Shown here piece after piece: positions 49,416-57,941 of a stretch of DNA of 59,815 bases. The notes below the pieces were generated by a model. It had not been told where the DNA came from. It did not search any database and saw only the letters and a program-made list of their open reading frames with translations. The stretch is taken from positions 1-59,815 of the forward strand of contig NZ_LJYG01000032.1 of assembly GCF_001440035.1 (NCBI RefSeq). Direction: 5' to 3'. A program made the translations under genes and the position numbers. The stretch is from Bradyrhizobium manausense (GTDB lineage Bacteria > Pseudomonadota > Alphaproteobacteria > Rhizobiales > Xanthobacteraceae). Numbering within the stretch: the stretch's first letter is position 1; the number at the start of each line of letters is the position of its first letter.

Positions 49416-49421
49416 TGCCGC

Positions 49422-50102
49422 CTATTCCCTGATCGCGAACACTTTCCGGGTCCCCGAGACATTGCCGTCCTGATCCATATATCCGTCGTAAGTCCGCCGG
49501 ACCTCATCTTCCAGGAACGCATCGAAGATCCGAGCGATCTCGGGCGGCGAGAAATGAAAGAGCTGCGTCTTGCTCTGGGTATCCGACGCGATCAGCAACC
49601 CGTCCGGCAGATAGGCGCTTCCGGAAAGAACGCCGATGACACGGGCGTGCAACATCTTGTCGGAGATCACTTTTGGCGTTCGATTCTCGCGTCGCCGCGC
49701 CGTCATGTCATAGTTATTGAAGATTTCGCTCGAGGTGCGGCTGACGAACGGTTCACGCCACTCGACATCTTTTCTGACGGCGATCTCGTGTACCTCGAGC
49801 GGCGTCTCGCGAAATCGATCCGTCACCAAACGACATTCGATCAGCCGCCGCATGCACACCGCGGCAACGCCAACCGCCCGTTCCAGCATGTGATAGGGAT
49901 TATGCTCGGTGTCCGCCTCCGCGAGCGCCTCGTCCAAATGCAGAATTATTCTGCGGCGCTGCTCCGCCAGCTCGTTCTTCCACGTATAGGATTGCCACTC
50001 GGAGGAGCCCACGCTTCCCAACTTCCGAGCTTCCTCGAACCTTGCCTGTATCTCATCTTCCGACCTCACGCCTTCCGCCCCCTCATTCCTGCGTCCACTC
50101 AT
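49422..50102 (-). CDS. Unknown protein, second gene of the SRAP operon
   Basis: The 226-residue protein has a charged N terminus (SEDEIQARFEEARKLGSVG) and a central helix YHMLERAVGVAAVCMRRLIE. The C-terminal region is strand-like with RVIGVLSGSAYLPDGLLIAS. No catalytic motif is clear. Its ATG overlaps the stop of the SRAP gene as ATGA, so it is translationally coupled to a DNA-damage-type protein. That link suggests a role related to abasic or ssDNA lesions, by inference only. Confidence 0.7.
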   Translation of the reverse strand: MSGRRNEGAEGVRSEDEIQARFEEARKLGSVGSSEWQSYTWKNELAEQRRRIILHLDEALAEADTEHNPYHMLERAVGVAAVCMRRLIECRLVTDRFRETPLEVHEIAVRKDVEWREPFVSRTSSEIFNNYDMTARRRENRTPKVISDKMLHARVIGVLSGSAYLPDGLLIASDTQSKTQLFHFSPPEIARIFDAFLEDEVRRTYDGYMDQDGNVSGTRKVFAIRE

Positions 50103-50689
50103 CCTACCTGTTCCACCTGGAGCGTGCCTGCCGCCAATGGACGGATCAGCGACTGCGCCGGGACGGAGGGGTCAAGCCAGTCGGCCCAGGCGTCGCGCCG
50201 GAGGATGACGATTTGCCGATCGTGATAGGGCGCGATGTCTGGCCCCGGCTCCATCGTCAGCATGGTGAAGGCCTCGCCGACGTCCTTCGTTTCACGCCAG
50301 ATGCCGGCGATGCAGAAGATCGGCTCGTCGCGCTTGGTGAAAAGCCACTTGTCCCTGCGCTTCTTTCCCTTCTCGGCCGGATCGGTGAACTCGTAGAACC
50401 CGTCTGCCACGATCAGGCAGCGGTTCGAGGAGAACTCACGTCCCTCCGAACGAAAGTTATAGACTGGCCGCTTGTTCTGGGCCGGCCAGCTCCAGCGCCG
50501 CTGCACCAGGTCCCTTTCGCCGCGCATCCCCTCGATCGTGCGGATGATCGGAGCCATGTCCGTGATCTTGATGTCGTCGCGCGCCTCGATGTTCGGCGTG
50601 CCCTCCCCGAAGCGGATCTTGATCTTAAGGTCGGCGAAGTCCTCCATGATAGACGCCACGTCCACGTTCAGTCGGTAATCGTTGCACAT
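50099..50689 (-). CDS. SRAP-domain (YedK/HMCES-like) protein
   Basis: The 196-residue protein has the SRAP signature. Cys2 directly follows the initiator Met (MCNDYRLN) and forms the thiazolidine crosslink to abasic sites after Met removal. Asn is in VYNFRSEG, Glu in IVADGFYEF and His in PYHDRQIVILR. Such proteins shield abasic sites in single-stranded DNA. This one starts the three-gene operon (ATGA overlap with 49422-50102) and is divergent from a second SRAP-like gene, 59 bases between starts. Confidence 0.88.
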   Translation of the reverse strand: MCNDYRLNVDVASIMEDFADLKIKIRFGEGTPNIEARDDIKITDMAPIIRTIEGMRGERDLVQRRWSWPAQNKRPVYNFRSEGREFSSNRCLIVADGFYEFTDPAEKGKKRRDKWLFTKRDEPIFCIAGIWRETKDVGEAFTMLTMEPGPDIAPYHDRQIVILRRDAWADWLDPSVPAQSLIRPLAAGTLQVEQVG

Positions 50690-50748
50690 CGCTCCTCCGT
50701 CCCGATCGCCATTGCGCTGCGACCGTGTTCTTGTTATGTTCGCGGACT

Positions 50749-51255
50749 ATGAGCGCAACGGTTTTCGATTCCGAAACATCGCTCGACGAACGCCGCGTCA
50801 TCATACGGCGTGTCGGCCAGGATGTTGAGATGGTGGAACTGAACTGGGGCCTGCAGCCCCGCGAGAGCGGCGGCAGACCATTTACGGTCGTGCGCGCGGA
50901 AGGCCGCTTTTTTCCAAATCATCGATGCCTGGTGCCGGCATCTGAATTCCGTCATCGCAGTCACGGAAAGAACTACAGCTTTGAACTGGAGAGTGACGAC
51001 TTTTTCTATTTCGCGGGCATCTGGCGACAAGCGACGCGGGATTGGCCCGAGTCCTACGCGATCCTCACGACGGCAGCCAACGAAGACGTCGAAGCCTACC
51101 ATGATCGGCAGATGGCAGTGCTGCGCCGCGACCAGCGGATGGCCTGGCTCGACATGACCGTGCTAGAAGACAAACTTCTGGTGCCTCAGCCGCGCGGCAA
51201 CTTCCGTGTCTCACGCCTTAGAGATTTTCACGCCCACGCGGCATTCGCTCTCTGA
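50749..51255 (+). CDS. Divergent SRAP-like protein lacking the catalytic Cys2
   Basis: The 168-residue protein aligns with SRAP domains through CLVPASEFRHRS (Glu retained) and VEAYHDRQMAVLRRDQR (His retained). At the N terminus it reads MSATVFDSE without Cys2, and the VYN.R.E position reads FTVVRAEG, so the Asn is also replaced. Crosslinking to abasic DNA through a thiazolidine should therefore not occur. It may bind DNA, act as a regulator or heterodimer partner, or be degenerate. ATG 50749 is preferred to the upstream TTG/ATG extensions. It is divergent from the canonical SRAP operon. Confidence 0.8.
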   Translation: MSATVFDSETSLDERRVIIRRVGQDVEMVELNWGLQPRESGGRPFTVVRAEGRFFPNHRCLVPASEFRHRSHGKNYSFELESDDFFYFAGIWRQATRDWPESYAILTTAANEDVEAYHDRQMAVLRRDQRMAWLDMTVLEDKLLVPQPRGNFRVSRLRDFHAHAAFAL

Positions 51256-51396
51256 ATTGTCTCCGATGTCGTGCATTCGCTGTTTACCGCCGACATAATT
51301 GACCTTGCACCGAAACCCGTCCATCGATTTGGGCCACGAGAAGGCATAGCTTAGACGAAAGCCCGAGAGGATCCCCTTTTACCAGACACGAAAGAC

Positions 51397-52485
51397 GTGC
51401 CGACTTTGCCAGCAAGCGCAGATATGGAATGCTTTCGCATCGATGAAAGCGGATATACGGGCTTCGATCTCCTGAATGCCGACCAGCGTTTCCAGGGCGC
51501 GTCCGCGATTGCCATCAGCGACGAGGATGCCGCACGCCTCATCAAGGAACACTTCCCGCGGCTCCAGGCGCCGGAGCTCAAATTTCGATCGCTGTCGCGC
51601 CGCTCTGCCAATCATCAGGGGCTACTTGCTCTACAGCGTGATCTTCTCACCAACTACAAGAGCGTCACCTATGTCTGCGACAAGCGCTTTCTGCTTGTCC
51701 TCATGTTCGTCGACTATGCTGTCGAGCCCTTTTACTACGAACGGGGCCTCAACTTTTACGAAAACGGGCAGAACTACGCGATGGCGTCGCTGCTCACCAT
51801 GGCGGGGCCTACACTTCTTGGGCAGGCGGCGTTCGACACCATGCTCGCCGCGTTCCAACACGCCGCCAAGGAGAAGACGCCAGACGCGCTCAAGGCGCTC
51901 GTCACCGCCACGCGCGCGACACGGTGGCGTGAATTTCCCGAGGCGCTCGGACCGCTTGCCCAGTACGCCGCCCCCGAATGCCTTTCGGCGATCGCAACGC
52001 CCGGTGTGAACACGGACGCTGCGCTGGTGGTGCTGCAGTCGCTCATCAGCCGGATGGAGGTGATGGCGGACGGGCCGTATCGCGTCGAGCACGACCAGTC
52101 GAAGAACCTGCTTACCTACCACGACCTCATGCAACGCTTCATCGATCACGACCAGGCTATCGAGTTCCGCCAAACCGAAATCGCGACCCTGAAATTCCCC
52201 CTCAAGCTCTCCGAAGTCACGCAGGTCGATTCCAAAACGAGCCCCGCGGTGCAACTGGCCGATGTCATGATTGGCGCCGCAATCGAAGCAGCAAACAATA
52301 TGACGGGCCTGCGGTCGGGTGGGCTCGATCCCGAGGCGGTGATGTCACTCTACCGAGACGATCAGTTCATCCATTTGATCCCCTCGGTTGACTTCGAGGA
52401 ACAGCGGCGTTTCAGGCAAGGCACGCAGGCGGCCGAGCTGATCGACTATTTGGCCGCAAACTTCTCTGGCCCGCGAGAAAACTGA
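51397..52485 (+). CDS. DUF3800 protein (RNase H-like fold)
   Basis: The protein begins with the DUF3800 hallmark FRIDESGYTGFDLL and ends with VDSKTSPAVQLADVMIGA, the acidic pair expected at the two ends of an RNase H-like fold. The centre (TNYKSVTYVCDKRFLLVLMF) fits the family. Length is 362 residues from GTG 51397, or 353 from ATG 51424. DUF3800 proteins are common in defence islands and near prophages; nuclease activity is presumed from fold similarity. It is a single plus-strand gene following the SRAP-like gene after 141 bases. Confidence 0.85.
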   Translation: MPTLPASADMECFRIDESGYTGFDLLNADQRFQGASAIAISDEDAARLIKEHFPRLQAPELKFRSLSRRSANHQGLLALQRDLLTNYKSVTYVCDKRFLLVLMFVDYAVEPFYYERGLNFYENGQNYAMASLLTMAGPTLLGQAAFDTMLAAFQHAAKEKTPDALKALVTATRATRWREFPEALGPLAQYAAPECLSAIATPGVNTDAALVVLQSLISRMEVMADGPYRVEHDQSKNLLTYHDLMQRFIDHDQAIEFRQTEIATLKFPLKLSEVTQVDSKTSPAVQLADVMIGAAIEAANNMTGLRSGGLDPEAVMSLYRDDQFIHLIPSVDFEEQRRFRQGTQAAELIDYLAANFSGPREN

Positions 52486-52688
52486 ACCAACGGATCGTTG
52501 ATCTGCACCTGAATCGAGAACGGGGGAAAGCCTTCCCCTGCGCCCGAGCCCTGCGGTCTCGCTCGACCCCTTCTGCGGGACCTGCCGCCCCGCAACGCCC
52601 CCGCTTGAGAGGAAGAGCGCGGACCGGATTGCCGTCACGGGTTGAGGGCTGGGAGAAAGGCTTCCGGCGCCCGTCGCGGAGACCCGCG

Positions 52689-53323
52689 ATGACCAAGCAT
52701 CAGCGCCGGGCTGCCCCCGATCGGGCGAGCCTCTATGACGACATCACCAACAAGATCATCGCCGAGCTGGAAGACGACCGGTTGCCCTGGGTTCAACCCT
52801 GGGGCACCAAGGCGGCCAAGGCGCCGCTCGCCATGCCGCGCAATGCCTCGACGGGGCGCAGTTACTCGGGGATCAACGTCCTGATCCTCTGGGGCGCCGT
52901 GATCGAGCACGGCTATCCCGGCCAGAGCTGGCTCACCTTCCGCCAAGCGCTCGCCCTCGGCGGCAATGTTCGCAAGGGCGAATGTGGCACGACCGTTGTC
53001 TACACCGTTTCGTTCCCGACGACGAGAAGAGGCATGCCCGCGAAACCGGTGAGGATGCCCAGGCCATTCCGCTCCTCAAGCGCTTTACGGTCTCCGATGC
53101 GCCCAGTTCGACCACATTCGCTGGCCAGTTTTACCTCGTCGCCAACCTGCATGACGGGCGTCCAGTTGCCCGCGTCGTCTGTTCTCAGAAAGCCGATATG
53201 CCGATTGAGTGTGAAAGCGTATACCCGGTCGACACATTGGGAACCGTCGCGGCTTGCCGTCCAGATAGTTGTGCTCAGGCTTGGCGGCCGAGCTCGATTG
53301 CTAAAGCGAAGGGTTGCTTCTGA
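52689..53323 (+). pseudogene. ardC: ardC-like antirestriction gene, frameshifted and truncated
   Basis: From ATG 52689 the sequence encodes an ArdC N-terminal domain: YDDITNKIIAELEDDRLPWV, PLAMPRNASTGRSYSGINV, SWLTFRQALALGGNVRKGE. Near 53008 the frame is lost, and the continuation (FVPDDEKRHARETGEDAQAI, LLKRFTVSDA) lies in another frame. After about 53105 similarity to ArdC ends and the metalloprotease domain is missing. It is more complete than the copy at 13144-13536 but just as dead. The 130 bases upstream keep a GA-rich leader. Confidence 0.8.
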
Positions 53324-53344
53324 CCAGTTAGCGAGAGCAGGTCA

Positions 53345-53800
53345 CTACTTGACCGCACTTACGCCGTACTTCGAGTCCTCTTCACGAACATAGCGAGCCA
53401 ACGTGTCTCTTACAGCCCTGGTCGATTCTTCCAGTTTCTGAAGCATAGCTCTCAAGTCCGCGATTGTTGCTTCCTCCATATGTAGATTCTGCGGATTTAA
53501 AGTAGCTCGGATGAGTTGGTCGAGCGGCATTGGGGAGATCGATATTCCGGCCGGAGCGTTGCCGTATTCAAACGATAATTCAGAGATCAGATTGCCCTCC
53601 GGGGTAAGTCTGCATGACGACGTCAAGTTAGATGAAATTGCTTCTTCTAGCAGCCGAGCGGGGATTTCAATCGCCGCAACGACGGTCCCGGTCTCACTGA
53701 CCCTGTATCCAAGCCGATAAAGATCATCCGCCATTCGCGCATTTCCTGGGCAGACGCGTTCGGCAAAAGGTTCGATTCCCCACCGAGCAGAAAGAGCCAA
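53345..53800 (-). CDS. Unknown protein divergent from an XRE regulator
   Basis: The frame encodes 151 residues from TTG 53800 (ribosome-site-like GGTAAGG directly before), or 129 from ATG 53734 (MADDLYRLGYRVSE). It has an alpha/beta first half and a C-terminal coiled helix (IADLRAMLQKLEESTRAVRD). No family was recognised. It is oriented away from the XRE gene and separated by about 100 bases, so the pair may be regulated together. Confidence 0.55.
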   Translation of the reverse strand: MALSARWGIEPFAERVCPGNARMADDLYRLGYRVSETGTVVAAIEIPARLLEEAISSNLTSSCRLTPEGNLISELSFEYGNAPAGISISPMPLDQLIRATLNPQNLHMEEATIADLRAMLQKLEESTRAVRDTLARYVREEDSKYGVSAVK

Positions 53801-53875
53801 TACCTTACCCCATCAACGTGAGTTTCCCCTCCAGAAATACCTAATTTATCGGTATCTGAAAAGTCGTTCTATGTG

Positions 53876-53899
53876 TCTGGCCCCCTTTCGGAGGCCAGA
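53876..53899. promoter_or_regulatory. Inverted repeat overlapping the XRE start region
   Basis: TCTGGCC at 53876-53882 pairs with GGCCAGA at 53893-53899, with further partial pairing inside. It covers the ribosome site (GGAGG) and touches the ATG of the XRE gene. It could be an operator for autorepression or an RNA hairpin that hides the ribosome site. Confidence 0.5.
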
Positions 53900-54135
53900 T
53901 GCCCAAGACGGTTACCTCGCCCATTCAAAAGAAGCTCGCCGCAATGTTGGTTGAGCTGAGAAAGGGTGCGGGACTCCGCCAGATTGATCTCGCAGATAAA
54001 CTTGGGGTCTACCAATCCTGGGTAACCCATCTTGAATCTGGGCAACGTCGAATAGACGTCGTTGAGCTGATCGAGTTGGGTCGAGCCATTGGTTTTGACC
54101 CCGCCGAAGTCGTGCGGAAACTCAATAAACGTTAG
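53899..54135 (+). CDS. XRE-family HTH regulator
   Basis: The 78-residue protein is a single helix-turn-helix domain: MLVELRKGAGLRQIDLADKL, GVYQSWVTHLESGQRRIDVV. It is short for a repressor and has no effector domain, like many regulators of mobile elements. GGAGG lies at the expected distance in the overlapping inverted repeat. It converges with the Ku gene, 8 bases between stops. Confidence 0.85.
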   Translation: MPKTVTSPIQKKLAAMLVELRKGAGLRQIDLADKLGVYQSWVTHLESGQRRIDVVELIELGRAIGFDPAEVVRKLNKR

Positions 54136-54143
54136 CGGGAAAG

Positions 54144-55079
54144 CTAAGCAGATCGACGCTGCGACTTCGCCGGCTGCTTTTTCGCACCTATCTCCTTTGC
54201 CTGCTTCTTGCCGGCAATAGGCATCAACATCTCTTTCTGACCGCTTGCAGCCTTGCGCGGCTTCTTGGCCGACTTCTTCGGTGTACTTGCAGTCACCGTC
54301 CCCTTCTCTCTCCCGACGCTCTGTCGTAGCGCCTCCATCAGATCGACGACGTTCTCACCCTTTGGCCGCTCTTTGGGGCGGATCATCTTGCCGGCCCGCT
54401 TCTGGTTGATCAGTTCAACCAGTGCGCCTTCGTAGTGGTCCTCAAACTTCTTGGGATCGAATGTGCCTGTCTTCTGGTTCACGATGTGCTTGGCAAGATC
54501 CAGCATGTCTTTCGTGATTTTGACGTCCTGGATCTCGTCAAAGTACTCCTGCTCGCTGCGGACCTCATAGGGGTAGCGCAGCAACGTTCCCACCAGCCCC
54601 TTGTCCATCGGCTCAAGTGCAATGATGTGCTCGCGACTGGTCAGTACGACGCGGCCGATGGCAACCTTGTTCATTTCACGGATGGTCTCGCGGATCACCG
54701 CGAAGGCGTCGTGGCCGACCTTGCCCTCCGGGCGAAGGTAGTAGGGTCGGATCAGGTAGCGCGGATCGATCTCTGACTTGCCGACGAACTCGTCGATTTC
54801 GATCGTGCGGGTCGATTCCAACGCGATCTCTTCGAGCTCTTCCTTCGTCACCTCGATGAACTGCCCCTTCTCCAGTTCATAGCCCTTGACGATGTCCTCG
54901 TTGGGCACCTCGTCGCCAGTGTCCTGATCCACCTTGATGTACTTGATGCGGTGGCCCGTCTGCCGATTGAGCTGATTGAAGGAGATTTTCTCGGACTCTG
55001 AAGTCGCTGGGTACAGCGCCACCGGACAAGTCACGAGGGACAGACGCAGGAAGCCTTTCCAATTGGCACGGGGGGCCAT
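54144..55079 (-). CDS. ku: Ku protein, non-homologous end joining
   Basis: From ATG 55079 the gene encodes 311 residues with the bacterial Ku core. Features are ANWKGFLRLSLVTCPVALYP at the N terminus, NRQTGHRIKYIKVDQDTGDE, DPRYLIRPYYLRPEG, HEKAFAVIRE-like HDAFAVIRETIREM and VGTLLRYPYEVRSEQEYFDE. The C terminus has a lysine-rich tail (KKSAKKPRKAASGQKEM and KKQAKEIGAKKQPAKSQRRS), typical of rhizobial Ku paralogues, which bind DNA ends. No ligD is nearby, so it must use ligase genes elsewhere. An upstream start at 55115 is in frame but not conserved. Confidence 0.95.
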   Translation of the reverse strand: MAPRANWKGFLRLSLVTCPVALYPATSESEKISFNQLNRQTGHRIKYIKVDQDTGDEVPNEDIVKGYELEKGQFIEVTKEELEEIALESTRTIEIDEFVGKSEIDPRYLIRPYYLRPEGKVGHDAFAVIRETIREMNKVAIGRVVLTSREHIIALEPMDKGLVGTLLRYPYEVRSEQEYFDEIQDVKITKDMLDLAKHIVNQKTGTFDPKKFEDHYEGALVELINQKRAGKMIRPKERPKGENVVDLMEALRQSVGREKGTVTASTPKKSAKKPRKAASGQKEMLMPIAGKKQAKEIGAKKQPAKSQRRSA

Positions 55080-55218
55080 GTACGCAGAACTCCATGTTGG
55101 ACGGCTCGGACTCAAGACGATCGAAAGCGGCTGGTTCCGACAATGTCAGGGCCAAATAATTCGGCCAGCCTCCATTCGTCGGACTCGACTTTTGTTCTCT
55201 TTATGTTCTAATTCCACC

Positions 55219-55620
55219 ATGAACGACCGACCTGCGAGTTGGCGAATGCCCTCCCCGAAGCAAATGGAAAAGCTAGCCAACTCAATGGGAAAGAAAGCCG
55301 CGAGAGAGCATTCGCTCGATCCCAAGGACGACATGCCGGACGACTACTGGCGTGCGCTCCTCGACGCCCATGGCGAGACAGCGCCGTCGGGACGTTCGAG
55401 CCCCGGCCAGCGCCTCTGCGATATCCCGCAGCATGTTCTGCGGGTTTCCTGTCGCAGGTGCGAGCGCATTGTTGAGATCCAGAAAGTGGACGCCGTCCGT
55501 CTCTACGGGCAACAGGCAAACTGGAAGGAGGTCGCGCAACGTTTGCTGGACAACACATGCCAGAACCGAACTGGTCGCCACGAGGAGGACGGCTGCTGGC
55601 CGGCCTTCGGGCCCGTTTGA
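55219..55620 (+). CDS. Small protein with cysteine pairs, unknown function
   Basis: The 133-residue protein begins at ATG 55219. Its middle holds VSCRRCERIVEIQKVDAVRL, a CxxC, followed by Cys in LDNTCQNRTG and GCWPAFG, which could form a zinc site. It is divergent from ku (139 bases between starts), and the next gene follows after 22 bases. Two of its features recur in the downstream protein (CxxC and a basic C terminus). Confidence 0.65.
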   Translation: MNDRPASWRMPSPKQMEKLANSMGKKAAREHSLDPKDDMPDDYWRALLDAHGETAPSGRSSPGQRLCDIPQHVLRVSCRRCERIVEIQKVDAVRLYGQQANWKEVAQRLLDNTCQNRTGRHEEDGCWPAFGPV

Positions 55621-55642
55621 TCGATCACCTGCGTTACCCCGA

Positions 55643-56092
55643 ATGGCTCCGAAGCATCACCCGACGCCGCTCTCCGGCGGCGACCGGAAAGCGCTTGGCA
55701 AGGAGCTCGGCAAGGCACGCGCGATGACTACCATCCTGGCCGAGCAGTCCACAGCGGCTCGCGCCAAGGGCGAGGCCCTGATCGAACAGGCGGATCGCCT
55801 TCTGTGCGAGAGCTGGAACGAGCGCATGTGGGCGAATGGCGAGCCGATCGATCCTTCGCCGGCGATCGATCAGGCAATCAACGGTGGCTATCCTTGGCTG
55901 GAGATCCAATGCTCCCGCTGCAAGACCCGACGCGACGTCGATCTGGCTGCTCTGCCGCATGCCTCCACAACGTTTGTCCATGACCTGGCTGGCAGGCTCC
56001 GGTGCAACAAATGTGCTAAGGCGGGACGCCGTCCTGTGGCGACGCTGCTGCAGCTCGTGCGCCGCCCCCGCCCCGCTCCTTCAGAGACGTGA
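55643..56092 (+). CDS. Zinc-finger-like protein, unknown function
   Basis: The 149-residue protein starts at ATG 55643 and has a helical, Ala-rich first half ([20 protein letters not shown]) and two CxxC pairs ([17 protein letters not shown] and [20 protein letters not shown]) that fit a zinc-binding module. It lies between the 133-residue gene and the SRAP gene with 22 and 2 bases of spacing, so the three probably form one operon. I recall similar proteins next to SRAP genes in rhizobial islands. Confidence 0.7.
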   Translation: MAPKHHPTPLSGGDRKALGKELGKARAMTTILAEQSTAARAKGEALIEQADRLLCESWNERMWANGEPIDPSPAIDQAINGGYPWLEIQCSRCKTRRDVDLAALPHASTTFVHDLAGRLRCNKCAKAGRRPVATLLQLVRRPRPAPSET

Positions 56093-56094
56093 CG

Positions 56095-56823
56095 ATGTGC
56101 AACCTCTACTCGATGACCAAGAACGTTGATGCAATACGTCAGTTGTTCGGAGCCTTGAACAGCCGCGTGGGCAATCTGCCAAGCATGCCGGGCATCTTTC
56201 CCGATTACCCCGCACCCATCGTCCGCAACGCTGCGGATGGACGCGAGATCGTCATGGCACGGTGGGGAATGCCTTCCTCCTCGAAGGCCTTGATGGACGC
56301 CACGAAAAAGCGAGCGGAAAAGCTCGAGGCCAAGGGCAAGCAGGTCGACTTCAAGGAGCTGCTCCGAATGGAGCCAGACTCCGGAACAACAAACATCCGC
56401 AACACGAAAAGCAGCCACTGGAAACGATGGCTCGAGCCGGACAATCGCTGCCTGGTGCCGTTCACCAGCTTCAGCGAGTACGACACCATCGATGGAAAGA
56501 AGGTCCCCGTCTGGTTCTCCCCCGATGAGAGCCGCCCCCTGCTCGCCTTCGGTGGGATCTGGACCAACTGGACGTCTGTGCGGAAGGCAAAGGAAGGCGA
56601 GGTCACGGCCGATGTGTTTGGCTTCCTGACATCTGATCCCAACGCGGAAGTGAAACGCGTCCATCCGAAGGCGATGCCGGTCATTCTCACAACGACTGAA
56701 GAGTACGACACCTGGATGCGCGCGCCTTGGGACGAGGCGAAGGCGCTGCAGCGACCGCTCCCGGGCGGTGCGCTGAAGATCGTGGCGACAGGCGAGAAGG
56801 AAGACCCGGCCACAGTGTCTTAG
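56095..56823 (+). CDS. SRAP-domain (YedK/HMCES-like) protein
   Basis: From ATG 56095 the protein is 242 residues with Cys2 (MCNLYSMT), an Asn in [10 protein letters not shown], Glu in [11 protein letters not shown] and His in [13 protein letters not shown], the full SRAP active site. It starts two bases after the zinc-finger gene's stop, so they are coupled. This is the third SRAP-type gene in the window and belongs to a different subgroup from the one at 50099. Confidence 0.9.
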   Translation: MCNLYSMTKNVDAIRQLFGALNSRVGNLPSMPGIFPDYPAPIVRNAADGREIVMARWGMPSSSKALMDATKKRAEKLEAKGKQVDFKELLRMEPDSGTTNIRNTKSSHWKRWLEPDNRCLVPFTSFSEYDTIDGKKVPVWFSPDESRPLLAFGGIWTNWTSVRKAKEGEVTADVFGFLTSDPNAEVKRVHPKAMPVILTTTEEYDTWMRAPWDEAKALQRPLPGGALKIVATGEKEDPATVS

Positions 56824-56948
56824 CGTTGTGAGGGCGGAACACGTGGACAAAATCCAGTGCCAACGATTTTCGAATCCCTGCCCTGTGTTAACTGGCCGGA
56901 ACAAGGGCGAGAGACGAGGATTCGTCTCGGTGGAGCGAATTCGTGCTG

Positions 56949-57215
56949 ATGTCTCGGGAAAGACGACCTGCGATCCGTACGCTGCGCGGCTGGGCCGTTT
57001 CGGTCCTCAATGAGGCCGGAGCAATCAGGGAATGCGGGGAGCATGGCTGGATACAGGATCGCGGTGATCCGCACGCCCATGAGCGTGCGTTCGATGTAGC
57101 ACGGAAGAACCCACCGGAGAGGTATTCTCCGGAGGCCGCCGCGGTTGCGATCGCCGAGGTCCTGGAATCGATCGGCGATACATGTCCTGAGTGCCCGGCC
57201 GAGGAGATCGTCTAA
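56949..57215 (+). CDS. Small conserved rhizobial protein, unknown function
   Basis: The 88-residue protein (ATG 56949; GTG 56943 also possible) has RTLRGWAVSVLNEAGAIREC, HGWIQDRGDPHAHERAFDVA and a terminal DTCPECPAEE with CxxC. I recall similar short proteins in Bradyrhizobium and Mesorhizobium islands, without function. The His and Cys residues could bind a metal. It follows the SRAP gene by 125 bases on the same strand. Confidence 0.7.
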   Translation: MSRERRPAIRTLRGWAVSVLNEAGAIRECGEHGWIQDRGDPHAHERAFDVARKNPPERYSPEAAAVAIAEVLESIGDTCPECPAEEIV

Positions 57216-57904
57216 GGTTGCGACAAGTCGACTGCAAACCTCCGCTCCACAACAGTTCGGCACAGTCTTCAGCCGCGGCTCACATCCGGCGTCGAAACTG
57301 CCGGCGATTTGTGAGGCCGACGAAATGCAGACGCAATTGCGCAAGTCCGCCATCGTGTTGGGTCGAACGTGGCGACAGAGAGGATCGTGATCGCGCCAAA
57401 TCTTGGATGTGCAGACAATCACTTAGCTGCCCTTCGGCGCCAGTGCTTTTATCTTGCCCTCACTCCCTCCGCTCTTTTTGCTTTGCGCTCTTTGCGATAG
57501 CGATCGTTACCCGAAGGGCCGAGACACCCGCAGGGTGGCTCGGTGAGGAGCGAAGCGACGAGTAGAGCGCGGGCCGAAGGCATCGCCCGTATGCCATCAG
57601 CACACTATTTTCGTACAAAAATCGAGCGCTCGGCACGCGTCCAAGACATCATTTCAAGCCTCTCAGCTGTGCATTGATTGGCGCAAATTCCAATGCCGAT
57701 GGAGCGATTTTTGGCATCGGAACGAAGAGAAATAGCCATGGAACGACCTTCGCTCCGGGCAAAATTCCGCTCGTTGCGAGTGCATTTCCTCGATCGCAAC
57801 GAGATGTCTCGAGGCTGTTCCGCGGCGCCCGCTCTTCTACGCGCGCTCAGTTGCGGGCGCACCAGTCGGCGATCTTCAAGGCCTTGATTTTCGGAGACAA
57901 GACA
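57216..57904. other. Spacer with GC-rich hairpin motif
   Basis: No gene is supportable. A hairpin at 57519-57543 (CCGAG...CTCGG with an inner ACCC/GGGT) lies in a stretch that reads like the repeated leader found upstream of rhizobial plasmid and island genes, followed by GAGCGAAGCGACGAG. It may be a leader or an origin-type structure. Confidence 0.4.
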
Positions 57905-57929
57905 GGCTCCCGCGCGATGCGCGGGAGCC
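57905..57929 (-). terminator. Terminator of the first DUF736 gene
   Basis: A perfect 11-base stem (GGCTCCCGCGC / GCGCGGGAGCC) with a 3-base loop lies 12 bases after the stop codon and is followed on the minus strand by TGTCTTGTCT. Confidence 0.7.
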
Positions 57930-57941
57930 CAACATTTTGAC

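Noticed and set aside
42178..50102. Interpretation as a classic restriction-modification locus
   Set aside because: No methyltransferase motif (DPPY/NPPY or FxGxG pairs) or translocating helicase was seen in any of the genes.
55888..56904. 338-codon minus-strand frame
   Set aside because: It runs opposite the zinc-finger and SRAP genes, both of which have clear family motifs and correct spacing.
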